From Tipula vernalis (lineage: Eukaryota > Arthropoda > Insecta > Diptera > Tipulidae), in the NCBI GenBank assembly GCA_958295665.1, contig OY282559.1, forward strand, positions 269,243,347 through 269,307,346: a stretch of DNA of 64,000 bases. The letters are read 5' to 3'. Under the pieces are notes generated by a model that searched no databases, had not been told where the DNA came from, and saw only the letters and a list, made by a program, of their open reading frames with translations. Position 1 is the first letter of the stretch, and each line of letters opens with the position of its first letter. Below are positions 43,451 to 54,429 of the stretch, in pieces. The translations under genes were made by a program, and so were the position numbers.

Positions 43451-44369
43451 CAAAGCAACCTTGATTATACAAAGCCATAGTCTAAAAAACACAGTTAAAG
43501 GAATTAGAAACGAGGAAAAAGCCAAACTTTTCATAGTAAAATACACAAAACATATGGGAAATCACTTTTTTTCCTAAGACAAATTTTTAAATGAAAACGT
43601 TACAAATTCTTAATTATGATTTCTGAAATACTTTCATAAATGTTTGAATTTCAACATATGTATGTATATGAATGTCGTTGAAGTAAATCGTTTTCATTTT
43701 CTTGTTATAATTGAATTATTTAAACCAAAATATTAAAAAATTCATAACAACAGCATTATGGTCAAATTAAAACAAAAAGCTTACTACGATTCGTTGGTCA
43801 TTAAGTCAATATACATTACATAGATGGCAGTGATGGCCGTGAAAATTTGGGAAAATCGTACCAAAAATTACCACCTGGGGAAATTTCAAGTTCAAAAATT
43901 GTAGGAAAAGCAAAACAAATTCACAAAATATAGGAACGTGTGGTAATTTTGGGATTAAATAACTTTTTTTCGTATTTTTCTGTAACCATTTAGACATCTT
44001 ACGTACACTAGTAAAACTAAAGATAAATTTAGCAAGTATTATTTTAATTTGTCAAAGCCAACTTTAATGTATTTTTCAAAATGAAAGTTCGAAAATATAT
44101 ATTTTAGAAATAATTTAATTTTAATATTTCTGCAATTAATATTTACTTAATACCAATATGGCCTTCTTGTATATTGTTCTTAAAGATATGTAGAAAACTT
44201 TTATATAAACATTTTATAATATTTCCGCTTTTTTCATTGAAAAACTTGATGCTAAAAAACACCATTTTTACTATGTATTCCTATGGAAATCAGTGAAAAG
44301 TTATACCACTAAAAAAGCTTCTAAAAAATACGTCATTATGATTAGGGCTCTATACTCTAGAAGGCTGTG
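43451..44369. mobile_element. hAT-like MITE, about 919 bp, 7-8 bp TSD
   Basis: CTAATAT at 43444-43450 and 44370-44376 (ACTAATAT against GCTAATAT if 8 bp). Imperfect inverted ends: CAAAGCAACCTTGATTATAC..AAAGCC on the left, CACAGCCTTCTAGAGTATAG..AGCCC reversed on the right, about 30 bp with a two-base gap. Removing it and one TSD restores WHDG-LIYKIRQLLP of the Jockey RT. No transposase inside. Confidence 0.72.
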
Positions 44370-44515
44370 CTAATATACAAAATTAGACAGCTTCTACCCA
44401 AGAAATTTCATTCGGTTTTGGAAAACTATCTTCTTCAAAGGTCAAACAAAATAGCAGAACTACATACTTTAATGATGTTAATGCAGGTGTCCCGCAAAGC
44501 CGCCTTCTGGATTAA
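44370..44515 (+). pseudogene. Jockey RT fragment, second part
   Basis: LIYKIRQLLPKKFHSVLENY then, after a frame change, DVNAGVPQ, the motif B turn. It ends where the inverted-arm element begins, near 44517. Together with 43205-43450 it is one RT gene broken by a MITE. Confidence 0.8.
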
Positions 44516-45039
44516 GGTACGTTTTTATGTATGTACAGTATGGTATTTAAACCAATCCACACGCCCTTACCGATTTGAACCAAACCGTACATAAATATTG
44601 CTTAAGACTTAAGAAAGTTCACTGTTAATATCTTGAACCTCAAATTGAACATTTTACATTTCGAATTGAATGGCCAATTAGGATGGAACTTACCTATTGC
44701 TTAACGGATTTTAAAGGGGGTCGAGTAGATAAGAAAGAAGAGACGCAACAACTACAACAGCAAGTCAGTGTTGATGGATCGAAATCTCGCACTACGCCCC
44801 GCCTCCTCTCGCGTCCCCCGAACGACCGATGGACAAAATAGGGATCTCACAAAAAAAATGATATTAACACAAAATGTACCAATCGACTACTTAGGTGTCT
44901 GGAGCCGGGTCGAGTCTTTAATACTAACATAACTTTCCGTTCCTTCGGTCTTCTTATGTGTAAAGGGTGTACGGAGGGCACGAGTCTAGCTTAGGTTTGG
45001 TTCGTAAATTCTGATCAAGCAATCACTCAAATTTGACAT

Positions 45040-45545
45040 CCGCATTGGAAATGGGACTCCAATATGTTTTGGATGAAGTTCTGGAATATGGCCAAGCATG
45101 ATGGAACTTGCCTATTTCGCCTTTCCAAATTTTTCATGAAGTTCTGCTATATGGCCAAATATGATTGAACTGTCTTATTTCTCAACCAATTACGAAGAAA
45201 TTCGGCTTGTCCATTGGAAATGGGATATGAAAATGATTTTTGGATGAAGTTCTGGAATATGACCAACCGATTATGATGTGTACGTTGGAAATAGAATTCT
45301 ATAATGTTTTTTGGATAACGTTTTGGAATATGGCCAATTAGGATGGAACTTGCCTAATTCTCAACTGATTTTGATGAAATTCGACCGTCGCGTTTGAAAT
45401 GAGATTCTCAAATGAATTTTAAATGAAGTTCTGGAATATAGACAATATTCTTATTGACCATATTACAGATTTTTATCCAAAAATCATTTTAGAATCCCAT
45501 TTCCATCGCACATATCAAATTTCTCCATCCTAATTGGCCATTCAT
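45040..45545 (+). repeat. Diverged tandem units in the left arm
   Basis: GAAGTTCTGGAATATGGCCAA-like units recur at about 45075, 45130, 45247, 45322 and 45426, alternating with ATTGGAAATGGGA..CT. The same units appear inverted at 55140-55530. Confidence 0.7.
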
Positions 45546-45604
45546 ATAAATTGCTAAGGGTTCAATCTGAAACGTAAAAGGGAATCAATTTGAAGTGTAA
45601 AACC

Positions 45605-46230
45605 TGTATGATGGTATGTTGGTAGATGGTATGATTATATGATGGTATGAATGTATGATGGTATGATGGTATGAAGGTGTGGTGGATTGATGGTAAGATA
45701 TACATGGTACAGTGCTACGATTGTGTGATAGTTTAATGATATAGTGTAATGGTATGTAATAATGGTATGTTGAAATGGTTGTTTAACTTACGTATGGCGG
45801 TATGATGGTGGGTAGGGTTTGAGTTGAAATTGACTTGAATTTGAGAGTAAAGTTCAGATAGGGGATTAATTTGAGGTCGAGTTTAGGGTTTAATATGAGG
45901 TTAGATTGAGTTGAGTTCATACATGCATTTAGCTTTCGAATCGAGTTAATTTAGGGATTGGGTTGGCCAATAAGTGTGGAGTTAAGCGGAGAGTTGAGAT
46001 TTTGGGTCGAGCTAAGTTGAGTTGAAGTAGACTTCGGATTTAGTTAGCTTGCATTGGGGTGAAGTGGGTTGTTTGGTTTGGGCATTATTTAAGGGTTGAT
46101 TTGGATTTAGGTTCAGGGTTGATTTATAGGTTGATTGAGGGTTGATTTGGTGATTGAGTTGATGGCTGGGTTGGCCGTTAATTTGGTGAATGCGTGGAGG
46201 TTGAGCTGAAGATTGACTTAAGAGTTGAAT
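45605..46230 (+). repeat. ATGGTATG block followed by GTTGAG-rich block (left arm)
   Basis: 45605-45790 is built of GATGGTATG and variants; 45800-46230 is rich in GGTTGAGTTG, TTGAGTTGA and GGGTTGATTT. The corresponding part of the right arm has a homogeneous CACCAT array in place of the first block. Confidence 0.75.
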
Positions 46231-46297
46231 TAATCAAGACCAAAGTTCTGATCACCTCATGAGGTTTCAGCCCTTTATATTTTAACAAGTTACATTA

Positions 46298-47470
46298 ATG
46301 CAGGCACGCATTTATAGTAACGCTTGTTTTGGCCAAGTGTTTCAATCATTAAATTCTGATTTCAAATCTAATAATCTTGTCCTTATACAATTATACTACG
46401 ATAATTCTGAAGTGGCAAAAGTTCTCGGTAGTAAGACTATTATGTGGTGGTTTGGCGTCTATTGGAGAGAGGGGGGGGGACCAAGTTGAGTAGAAGAATC
46501 TACCAGCTCCGTAACCTTCCAGTAGGGTGCGCATCACGTGAGCTGTTCTGGTGTCTTGTCATTATGCAGCTGCGTGATGGGTACAGTTGTGTAAGGGATA
46601 ACCTGTTCACAATTCGCAAGTGTACGTACTGCCTATTCGTGGCAACCACTGGTAACTAAGGCCATTTGGCACAGGCTAAAGTACGACACTAAAGGAGAAA
46701 ACCGGTTAATCAGTTCAAAATATGCGGACTCTGGATACCAGGCACCCTCCAGTTTTATTTAGCCTTCCTGTAATAAAGCTGGGTGACCTACAGGCGATTT
46801 GGAATTCCCAGCAACTCGTAAGAGTAAAATCAAACGGAATACGGGACAGGAGTAGGAATATATGGGAGTGGGACAACCCTCTCGAGGTCCTTGGACTCCA
46901 ATGCTACCGTCTTTCTAGTGGAACTACTTGCTGTAGTAAACATCTAGGAGGGAGAGCAATAAGCCCAGATAGTATGTATCACGTACCGGGAGGCAGTATT
47001 GTCAGGTTCATTAATAACCTGAATATTGACTGGACGGATAATTTAGTAGGGTCCAGCACAATAGATCTTTTAGGTCGCCGTGCGAGGTGGCTGGTCGCCC
47101 GCATGGCCCTCCAATAATAATAATAATAAGACTATTATACACAAAGTGGGTGCTATTTATTTTATCGTAATGAACATGCCACAATTTTTAAAGATATATT
47201 GCCAAATATTTTTGCCGTTTCAGCACTGTGGAGAATATAAACACAAAAACCGCACCGTTGAGAATGTTAGTCTATTGCGAACCAAAGATTATTATGACAT
47301 CATAAAATATGAACCTTCCTCGACAAAAATTGATTTGAAAGAAAGTATAGGAATTAGTCATACATCAATGTAAATGAAGTTCATTTTTTCAATACCATCA
47401 AAAATTCCAGTGTCGATTTCATGTATGACGGCTTAGAAGGTTTTGTTGCTTTATTATTTTAAAATATATA
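46298..47470 (+). pseudogene. Unnamed transposon-associated protein, split by a retroposon
   Basis: First part 46298-46443: YSNACFGQVFQSLNSDFKSN, IQLYYDNSEVAKVLGSKTI. Second part 47127-47450: IHKVGAIYFIVMNMPQF, LLRTKDYYDII, then after a frame change KNSSVDFMYDGLEGFVALL. I recognise the pattern (LYYDD.E.ANPLGSK..HK.G.fYf, and S.D.MHD.LEG) from long unnamed proteins repeated in insect and fish genomes. No enzymatic role is established. It lies just inside the left arm, so it probably belongs to the inverted-arm element. Confidence 0.62.
46444..47126 (+). mobile_element. Retroposon with (TAA)n tail and 12-bp TSD
   Basis: TAAGACTATTAT at 46432-46443 and 47127-47138 brackets 683 bp that ends in AATAATAATAATAA. 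It is GC-richer than its surroundings. Frames at 46722-47117 end with RRARWLVARMALQ right before the tail, but I cannot match them to a LINE protein. A TAA tail is typical of I-clade LINEs and SINEs that use them. It interrupts the unnamed ORF. Confidence 0.8.
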
Positions 47471-47479
47471 TATTAGAGT

Positions 47480-50400
47480 TTTTTTTTATAAAAAAATATT
47501 TTTAGAAATATAGGTAATTTAAATAATTATATTTCTTCCTAGCAAAACCTCTGCATGTACGCTAAATCTCCCCATGTATGCAAAACCTCCCCCTCTACTC
47601 TTCGTGGTAAACTACCGAACCCTTCGTGATAACACCTCTGTTTTGAACATTAGTTTCAGTAGTCTGGTGGAACTCTTAGGCTTGGTTTGTAGCCGTGATC
47701 AACTCTAGCCGCACAAGTAATGGTAGATTTTCTCAAACTATCACAAATACTTTCTTAGTAGGAAAATTAATTTAAAATTTCGAATATCGCCTTTAGATTA
47801 TTTTTGCAACTGTTCTGTGATGATAATAAGAATATAATAATTCTTAAAAATCGTCTTTAAATCATACGATTGTGATGTGATGATCAAAATTCTCAAGGAA
47901 TACATCACTGCGTTTTTATATAAAGGTCATTATCGCTAGCAGACGCTTCTGAACTTCTACCAGAATTGTTAACAAAAAATAATGTAAGTCAGGAACTAAG
48001 GAACATCTCAGCACTATAATAAAATGATGAAAGATAACCCCGTTCCGTATCATTTCACTTTCAAAAAAATTCAAAAGTGTTGTGGAACACAAAAATAAAA
48101 AAGATTTTTATCTCATATGCCACACACAACATCTCTAAGCACATACGAGAGATACTAATCTGCACGATAATTTGAAAACAAATTTTATTCGTTTTAATTT
48201 TTTTTTTTTTTTTTTTTATTTAACACAAGTTTGCTAAAAGTAAATAAATTAACCAAACTTGTTTCGCACAAACAAAAAAATGATTTTTATTAAATACAAA
48301 TTTACATTTAACTTAATTTAATTTTTTTTTATTTGATGTTTCATTTTATTGTTTCGAACGAATGAAAGACGTTGGTATAACGAAAAAAAAAAAATGTTTG
48401 GTACGTTGATTCATGCCTCCCACACACGCAATGATTTATACATATAAAAAAAAATCCAAACCAAAACACCAAAAATCTGTTCGCATCGAATTGTAGTGTT
48501 AAAGCACGCATCGATTTTTCTCGGTGTACACCTCAATTAGTACAGCCAATCATAATTCTGCGCGGAATATTTTTTCGTGACGACATACGTACATTTGTGA
48601 ATAAATTAGTAATATTTTTTTTTGTATTGAATTAAATGTAGCCCCTTTGGCGATTAATTTTCAAACATGCTTTGGTGCGCGATGATGCATCATTATGTAC
48701 TATGTACATATTTGTGAAACGCCGATGATAAATGGCTTTTTATCTAAATTGCCATCATAAATTAATCAATCAATATGGGGCGCAGGCAGTTACAACAAAT
48801 GCCATTCAATTTATTTATGCGCTTAGCAGCTTAGCAGGCTCAACATCCTAACCCAAGCAAAATTTTTTATTTTGTTGTTTGCTTATGTCAAAAAACTATT
48901 TTTGATTAATAAATTTTATTATTTCATATTAAATTTAATTTATTATTATTTATACGTTCGTTAAGAAGTTATAATCTTCCATTTGACTTTTTGGTGTGTA
49001 CACACGGTTGATGTTTCCAAATGCCAAATGTCGTTAGACGAAATCGAGGACGATAAGTTTTTTTGTTTGTTCGTTTGAGAATTTAAACATTTTTTTAATT
49101 TATTAATATTATTATTATATTGTTTGTATATATCGTATCGAGATGAGCTTTTTGTTTTGTTATTTTATTATCAATTTATATGATAATAGTTTTTTTTTTT
49201 TATGGTTACAAACAAACAGAATTAGCAATTTAATAACGATTGAAATTTTAACTGAATTTTGTACGGTAGCGGAAGATTTTCGATGGCAAATCTTTATACG
49301 ATGATAAATTAAACTTCCTGCTTTAAAGCTGATTACAACAAAAATATGTTCCTTTCTCTTATATTTATGTATGTATGTATAAAAAATAAATGTACTTTTT
49401 GTTTTATTGCTTCCATCTAATTAAATTAAAATTCCAAATCGTTATATTCGTTTGTCACCTGTCTCATTGCATTATATTAAAATAAATATTAAAGCTTACA
49501 ATTTCCAAATTGAAATTACAAAATTCTAATTTTAATTGAATAAAAATATTTAAATTAACGCTTTTGACATTTTCAGTAAATCTGTTTATATTTTCAAAAT
49601 GATGAAAGCGTGCGCTTATGCATACTTGTCGACGACACACGCAATAACACTTTAATGTTTCAAATTTTTTTTTCTAAGAAACTAAATTAGGTAATCGACC
49701 ACAAGAGATTATTAAACACGCGCTTGACAATTTTTTTTTTTTTGGTTTGATCAAATTACGTATAGACCATGATAATTTATCGGTTTAACAAATTTTTTGG
49801 TCAACAACTTTGGAACTTACGCGAAGCTGGAAGATAGGAAAATAATTAAATTTGATAATAGTATTTATTCGACAGTTCTGTTGGTTGTCTGCTAATAGCA
49901 AATATCCGAACGATGTGTCGTTTATGACATTTTATATAATTTTCGGGCCTTGCTTGCTGAAATATAAGACCAACATTACTGTGTCCTTGCAAACTAAGAC
50001 ACGCAGCAGAAAACGCAAAACTTCAATTTAATTCCACATACATTTATATTTGGTATATTTTCATCATTCTTTTGCTTCATATTTGTTTATTAATTAACAT
50101 AAACGTAAATTTTAAAAATACGTTTTTAAGACGAAATACAATCCACTATATACACACACGTCGTTTTATTAACGCGAATTAAAATTACGTAGTCGTACAA
50201 TAAAATTTGACTAGCGATGTCACATTTCTGTAGAAATAGGAAGAAAAAAAAAGACACAGATAAAACTGTTTACACCTGCAATCAAAAGTTTCTGGAAAAT
50301 ATTTAGATATCAAAACGATGCAAATTTTATTAAAACGTCATCGGTGACTCAAAAGAAAGTCTTCCTACACATGAATCAATTTGTGAAATTAAACTATTTT

Positions 50401-51256
50401 GGATAGTATTCCAATAAAAATTTCATTGTCCATTTAATTTTACGTGAAACTCTACAATTTGTGTTTAGCTAATAAATTAATGATTTGTCTATGAATTTTT
50501 ATCACATACCGCAGAGCTACAAAAATGTAATTAAAGTTGTGATTTGTATATCATTAACACCTACACACAAAGCCATGCCAGCTTTTATCAAAAAATGTTG
50601 TTGTTTGACAACAACAACAACAAAAAAAAAATTTCTTGTGAAAAATTCATAAATCAAAGAAATTTTATCACCTTTTAAAGGTTAGACAACAAGATTATTC
50701 CAAACCAATTAATATTCGATTGTTGTTATTTCGGGGCTTATAAAATGTATCTTTTGTGAAATTAAATAATTCTAACACGGATCATAAAATTATAACAATA
50801 AATTTTAATATCACCAGAAACCAGTTACACATATCCGAAACCAATGTCACATTTCATTGCGACAGTTTATTGCCGTATTATTGGCTTTGATTTGGATTTA
50901 TTATTTAAGATGGCATAACGTTAAATTAAAATTATGTTTGGGTGAGAAATGTTATACTACTACTAAATAGCGTTCATTCCTAAAAAAATAAGAAATTTCA
51001 GTGGAATCTTACGTATTTGTGTTGTGCGTATTCGTAGCTTAGCGCGTCGTTTTCCTATTATTCAAAAATTCACTTTAAGTGGCTCTTTCAAAATTATGCT
51101 TTTTTATGATAATACTGTGTGCAATTCTGTGGCATTTTAAGTTTCTAAAATGTCTTAAAACCTATTTCGAGGAAGTCTAGTCCTAATCTAAAATAAACTC
51201 ATACAGATTTTCATAAAACTATGGGACAGGTAATTTAAATTCACTTACGCTAATGT
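47480..51256. other. AT-rich non-coding stretch
   Basis: No open frame above background, many A and T runs, and few repeats. It reads like unique intron or intergenic DNA rather than transposon sequence. A TATATAAAGG box at about 47917 with downstream GTAAGT at about 47981 could be a promoter and first splice donor, but no coding exon follows in view. Confidence 0.45.
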
Positions 51257-51269
51257 ACTAAATCGGTTT
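51257..51269. repeat. Target-site duplication of the Penelope-like element, left copy
   Basis: ACTAAATCGGTTT, identical to 54030-54042. Confidence 0.92.
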
Positions 51270-51419
51270 ATTATTGTTTTGGAAGAGATCCATTTGTGTG
51301 TGCACTTTTATCACTTATTATTAATAAAAATTTTATAAAAATAAAATGAAATAAAACAATGAATATTTTTTCTTCTTAAAGTGATAATTTTAAATTTTAT
51401 ATATTTTTACATATACACG

Positions 51420-51458
51420 GACTAGTTTCGAGCAACCAAGCTCTTTGTCAACAGTCTT
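51420..51458 (-). ncRNA. Hammerhead-like motif in the Penelope terminal segment (weak)
   Basis: Minus strand: CTGTTGA (51454-51448), CAAA, a GAGC..GCTC stem with TTGGTT loop (51443-51430), then GAAAC (51429-51425) and ACTAGT. The order core box, stem II, GAAA box fits a type of hammerhead ribozyme known in Penelope terminal repeats. Against it, the core reads CTGTTGA where CTGANGA is required, and stem II is bulged. A degenerate or inactive version is most likely. Confidence 0.35.
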
Positions 51459-51472
51459 AAATATTCTAAATT

Positions 51473-52436
51473 TTAATGTTGAAGGTTTGCCCTATTTATA
51501 ATTAGCTCGTATATTGCGTTAAAAGGCATTCGGTCATTTAGTAGTTTTGGATTTCGCCTGTAGTTGTAAATCTCCAACTCTTCAGCTCTGTTCAATTTTT
51601 CCCCTTTGGGCATTCTGTGTAAAATTTCTACATTATTGTCGAAGCTGGAACAATTGTGGTGTTTTTGTGTCAGATGTTGTGCGAAGTTAGACGTTATGTT
51701 GGGTTTTCCTATTTGTTTCATATGTTCAACAAATCTTGTGGTGAAATTTCGTCCAGTTTGGCCTATGTAGAACATGTCACAATCATCGCATTTTAATTTG
51801 TATACCCCTGATTGATACTCGTTATATGCTTTGTTGGTGTTGATGAGGCGTTCTAATTTGTTTGACGTTTTGTATGCTGTTTTGTATTCGTATTGTGTGA
51901 AAATTCTGCGTGTTATATTGAATGTGGTTGTGTCATACTCTAACGTGATGTATTTGTGGTTGTTTACTCTCTCCGTGATCAATGTTGTGAGCGATCTTAA
52001 ATATTCTTTTCTTCTGAATCTGTCATTCATATCATCAATCATTTTGTCTTTGTATCCATTACTGGTTGCTATGTGTTTTATAATTTGTATTTCGTTTTTG
52101 TAATCTGTATTGTTCATAGGAATGTTGTTTAATCTGTTAATCATATGGTGATATGCTGCTGTTTTGTGTTGTTGGGGGTGGTTCGATGTGTGATGAATAG
52201 TGTGGTTGGTTTGGGTGGGTTTTCGATAAACTTTGAAGTTGTGATTATTGTTGTTTTTTGTGATGGTGATGTCCAGGAAATTGATCTGGTTATTATCTTC
52301 TGTCTCTAAAGTAAATTTGATGTTTGGATGAAGATTATTTATGTAATTGTGTAATATTTTTAGTTGTCTTGTGGTGCCGGTGAAGAGGATTAAGATGTCA
52401 TCGACATATCTGTACCAATATGTTATGTGTTTTTTT
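51473..52436 (-). CDS. Penelope-like: RT end (YVDD) and GIY-YIG endonuclease
   Basis: On the minus strand a single open frame runs from about 52436 to the stop at 51473, although its first ATG is at 52144. It begins with YWYRYVDDILILFTG (RT motif C), continues through INFLDITI and VYRKPTQTNHTIH (post-palm blocks of Penelope RT), and ends with the endonuclease: GVYKLKCDDCDMFYIGQTGR, the GIY-YIG core with the CxxC insertion typical of the group, RFVEHM, and FAQHLTQKHH. Catalytic residues look complete. Confidence 0.92.
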
Positions 52437-52983
52437 TGAGTTGTTTAATTGGTTTAGGATGAATTTTTCTTCTAGATTAGTAATAAATATTTCAGCAAGT
52501 GTGCCCCGATAATGGATTACCCATGGGTAGACCCTCTGTTTTGTTTTGTAGTAATGGTGATTGTGCGTGAAATAATTCTGCGAAGTTATTACTTTTATTA
52601 TATTTATGGCTTGAACTATTTCTGTTTTTTGAATCTTTTTGTGTGTTAATAATTGTGTGATGATGTCTATTGTTTTCTTTAATCGGGATATTACCATACA
52701 TGTTTGTGATATCAAACGAAGCTAATTTTGCATTGTTTGTGATGTTGATGTGTCTTATGTTGTCTATTAGTTCAATGTTGTTTTTTATGGATGTTGTACT
52801 TTTTATGTTTAGTCTATTATTTAAATAATTGTTCATATGTTTGGATAACTTATATGCTGGTGCTGTTCTGTAATTGATTAATTGTCTTATAGGTGTTCCT
52901 TCTTTGTGTATTTTGGGAAGATCTTTAAGTTTTGGTGCTGTGGGTTGAATCATTTTTAGTTTGAATTTGGTTTCGTGTTTCAA
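52398..52983 (-). pseudogene. Penelope-like RT, palm
   Basis: Frames 52983-52492 and 52715-52398 contain PKLKDLPKIHKEGTPIRQLI, PAYKLSKHMNNYL, LASFDITNMYGNIPI (motif A with Asp) and GLPMGNPLSG (motif B). Two single-base shifts (near 52.68 and 52.52 kb) and one at the A-run near 52.44 kb separate it from the next segment. Confidence 0.88.
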
Positions 52984-52991
52984 TTATTTTG

Positions 52992-53801
52992 TCACTTTTG
53001 TTTTATTACGTTGTTCACTTCAAGTTTGTATGTGGTTGTTGGGTCAATGTTGAGTTCCTGTATATTGTTGTCACTGATGTATTTCGCTATTTTTTCATCA
53101 TATTCATTGGTGTGCATTATAACAGTTGTGTTGCCTTTATCGGCTTTCGTCACTATTGCTGAGTGTTCTGAAATTTTCTTTTTTATGTTCTTGATGATTT
53201 TATTTTCATTGACATGTATTGTGCTGTTGTTGATTTGTGTGTTATTGGAGAGTTGTTGGGCGATATTTTGGCGGATGATGTCACGAGACTGTGTGTTTGA
53301 CTTTGTGATTGCGCTCTCTATATTTAGTAATTTTGTTTTGTCATTGTTTTTGTTTTGTAATGGAGCGACATTGTGTTTTAAACCTTTATTTAAAAGATTA
53401 AGTTCTGCGTTGCTGAATGTGATGTTTGTGTAATTTATTGTTCTTTGGTGGAATTCGTGTGATGAGAGGCTGTTGTTGTTTGTGATCACTGGTGTAGTTT
53501 GTTGATCAATTAATCGCGTTAGTTTACGTTTTATTACTCGTTTTTTCAGAACAATGATTTTATCTATTCTTTTATGGATTTTATGGACGATATTTTCATA
53601 TTCAAGTTGATGAAATGTTTTGGACAGATGGAGTTGTGTATTATATACTTGTGTTGTTAAACGGTTCATGTTAACATAGAGGCTTCGGATGGACTGTTTA
53701 ACCATAATCTTTCTGCCTTTCGTTGCACATATTTTGCTGTGGTCGATTTGCATCTGATTGTCACTTTTATATATGATGGCGTTATTTTCTTTCTGTAGCA
53801 T
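52992..53801 (-). CDS. Penelope-like N-terminal region
   Basis: 269 codons, mostly basic and helical, with NLLNKGLKHNVAP near the centre and SAIVTKADKGNTTVIMH toward the end, both found upstream of the RT palm in Penelope-like proteins. An ATG at 53869 in another frame may be the original start (53869-53666). The stop at 52992 separates it from the palm by a few bases. Confidence 0.82.
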   Translation of the reverse strand: MLQKENNAIIYKSDNQMQIDHSKICATKGRKIMVKQSIRSLYVNMNRLTTQVYNTQLHLSKTFHQLEYENIVHKIHKRIDKIIVLKKRVIKRKLTRLIDQQTTPVITNNNSLSSHEFHQRTINYTNITFSNAELNLLNKGLKHNVAPLQNKNNDKTKLLNIESAITKSNTQSRDIIRQNIAQQLSNNTQINNSTIHVNENKIIKNIKKKISEHSAIVTKADKGNTTVIMHTNEYDEKIAKYISDNNIQELNIDPTTTYKLEVNNVIKQK

Positions 53802-54029
53802 TTTTTGTTGAAGGCCAAGTTTACACGGGTCTTTTTTAGCTTCAGGTTTAAATTTAGATATTTTAACACTAGTTTGGTCGATTCACCATGTTTATTATTG
53901 TTTTGGAAGAGATCCCTTCGAAACTAGTCCGTGTATATGTAAAAATATATAAAATTTAAAATTATCACTTTAAGAAGAAAAAATATTCATTGTTTTTTAT
54001 TTCATTTTATTTTTATAAAATTTTTTATT

Positions 54030-54042
54030 ACTAAATCGGTTT
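54030..54042. repeat. Target-site duplication of the Penelope-like element, right copy
   Basis: ACTAAATCGGTTT, identical to 51257-51269. Confidence 0.92.
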
Positions 54043-54164
54043 TTCTAATAATTTTTTGCTGTTTTGCAAGTTTTGTATTAGTGAAGAGAAACCAAATAAA
54101 AAATATAAAGGGCTGAAACCTCACGAGGTGATCAAAACTTCGGTCTTTATTAATGAACCCCTAA

Positions 54165-54400
54165 AACCCTTACTCAATCTAAACTCAATCTCCAACTGAA
54201 CCCCTTAATCCCTTTACAATCTAACATAATATTCAACTAAATCTCCAACTCAACCTCCAATTCAATTCCAGCGTAATCTCCAACGAAATTAGAAAATTAA
54301 CTCCTAAGCCTACCCTCAACTTAGTCACCGATTCAACTTTCAACTCAACACTCAACACAATCTCCAAATTAACCCCAAACTTTATTTTATCTTCATCTTA
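54165..54400 (-). repeat. CTCAAC-rich block of the right arm
   Basis: Inverse of the GTTGAG-rich block at 45800-46230 (AACTCAATCTCCAACTGAACC and similar). Confidence 0.7.
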
Positions 54401-54429
54401 AGTTTATAAGTTAAAGATATAATCACCCT

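Larger units (their letters stand above)
51270..54029 (-). mobile_element. Penelope-like element with inverted terminal segments
   Basis: Bounded by a perfect 13-bp duplication. Minus strand: N-terminal region, reverse transcriptase with YVDD, then GIY-YIG endonuclease, the defining order of Penelope-like elements. About 100 bp at 51330-51432 recurs inverted at 53928-54029 (CGAAACTAGTCCGTGTATATG and on through AAATTATCACTTTAAGAAG). ATTATTGTTTTGGAAGAGATCC recurs directly at 51270 and 53896. Such direct-plus-inverted pseudo-LTR arrangements are known in this group. Few frame breaks: a young copy. Confidence 0.93.

Noticed and set aside
52975..53433. Hydrophobic 152-codon plus-strand frame resembling a membrane protein
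   Set aside because: It is antisense to the A-rich Penelope-like coding region; the complement of Asn/Lys-rich codons yields Phe/Leu/Val-rich frames.
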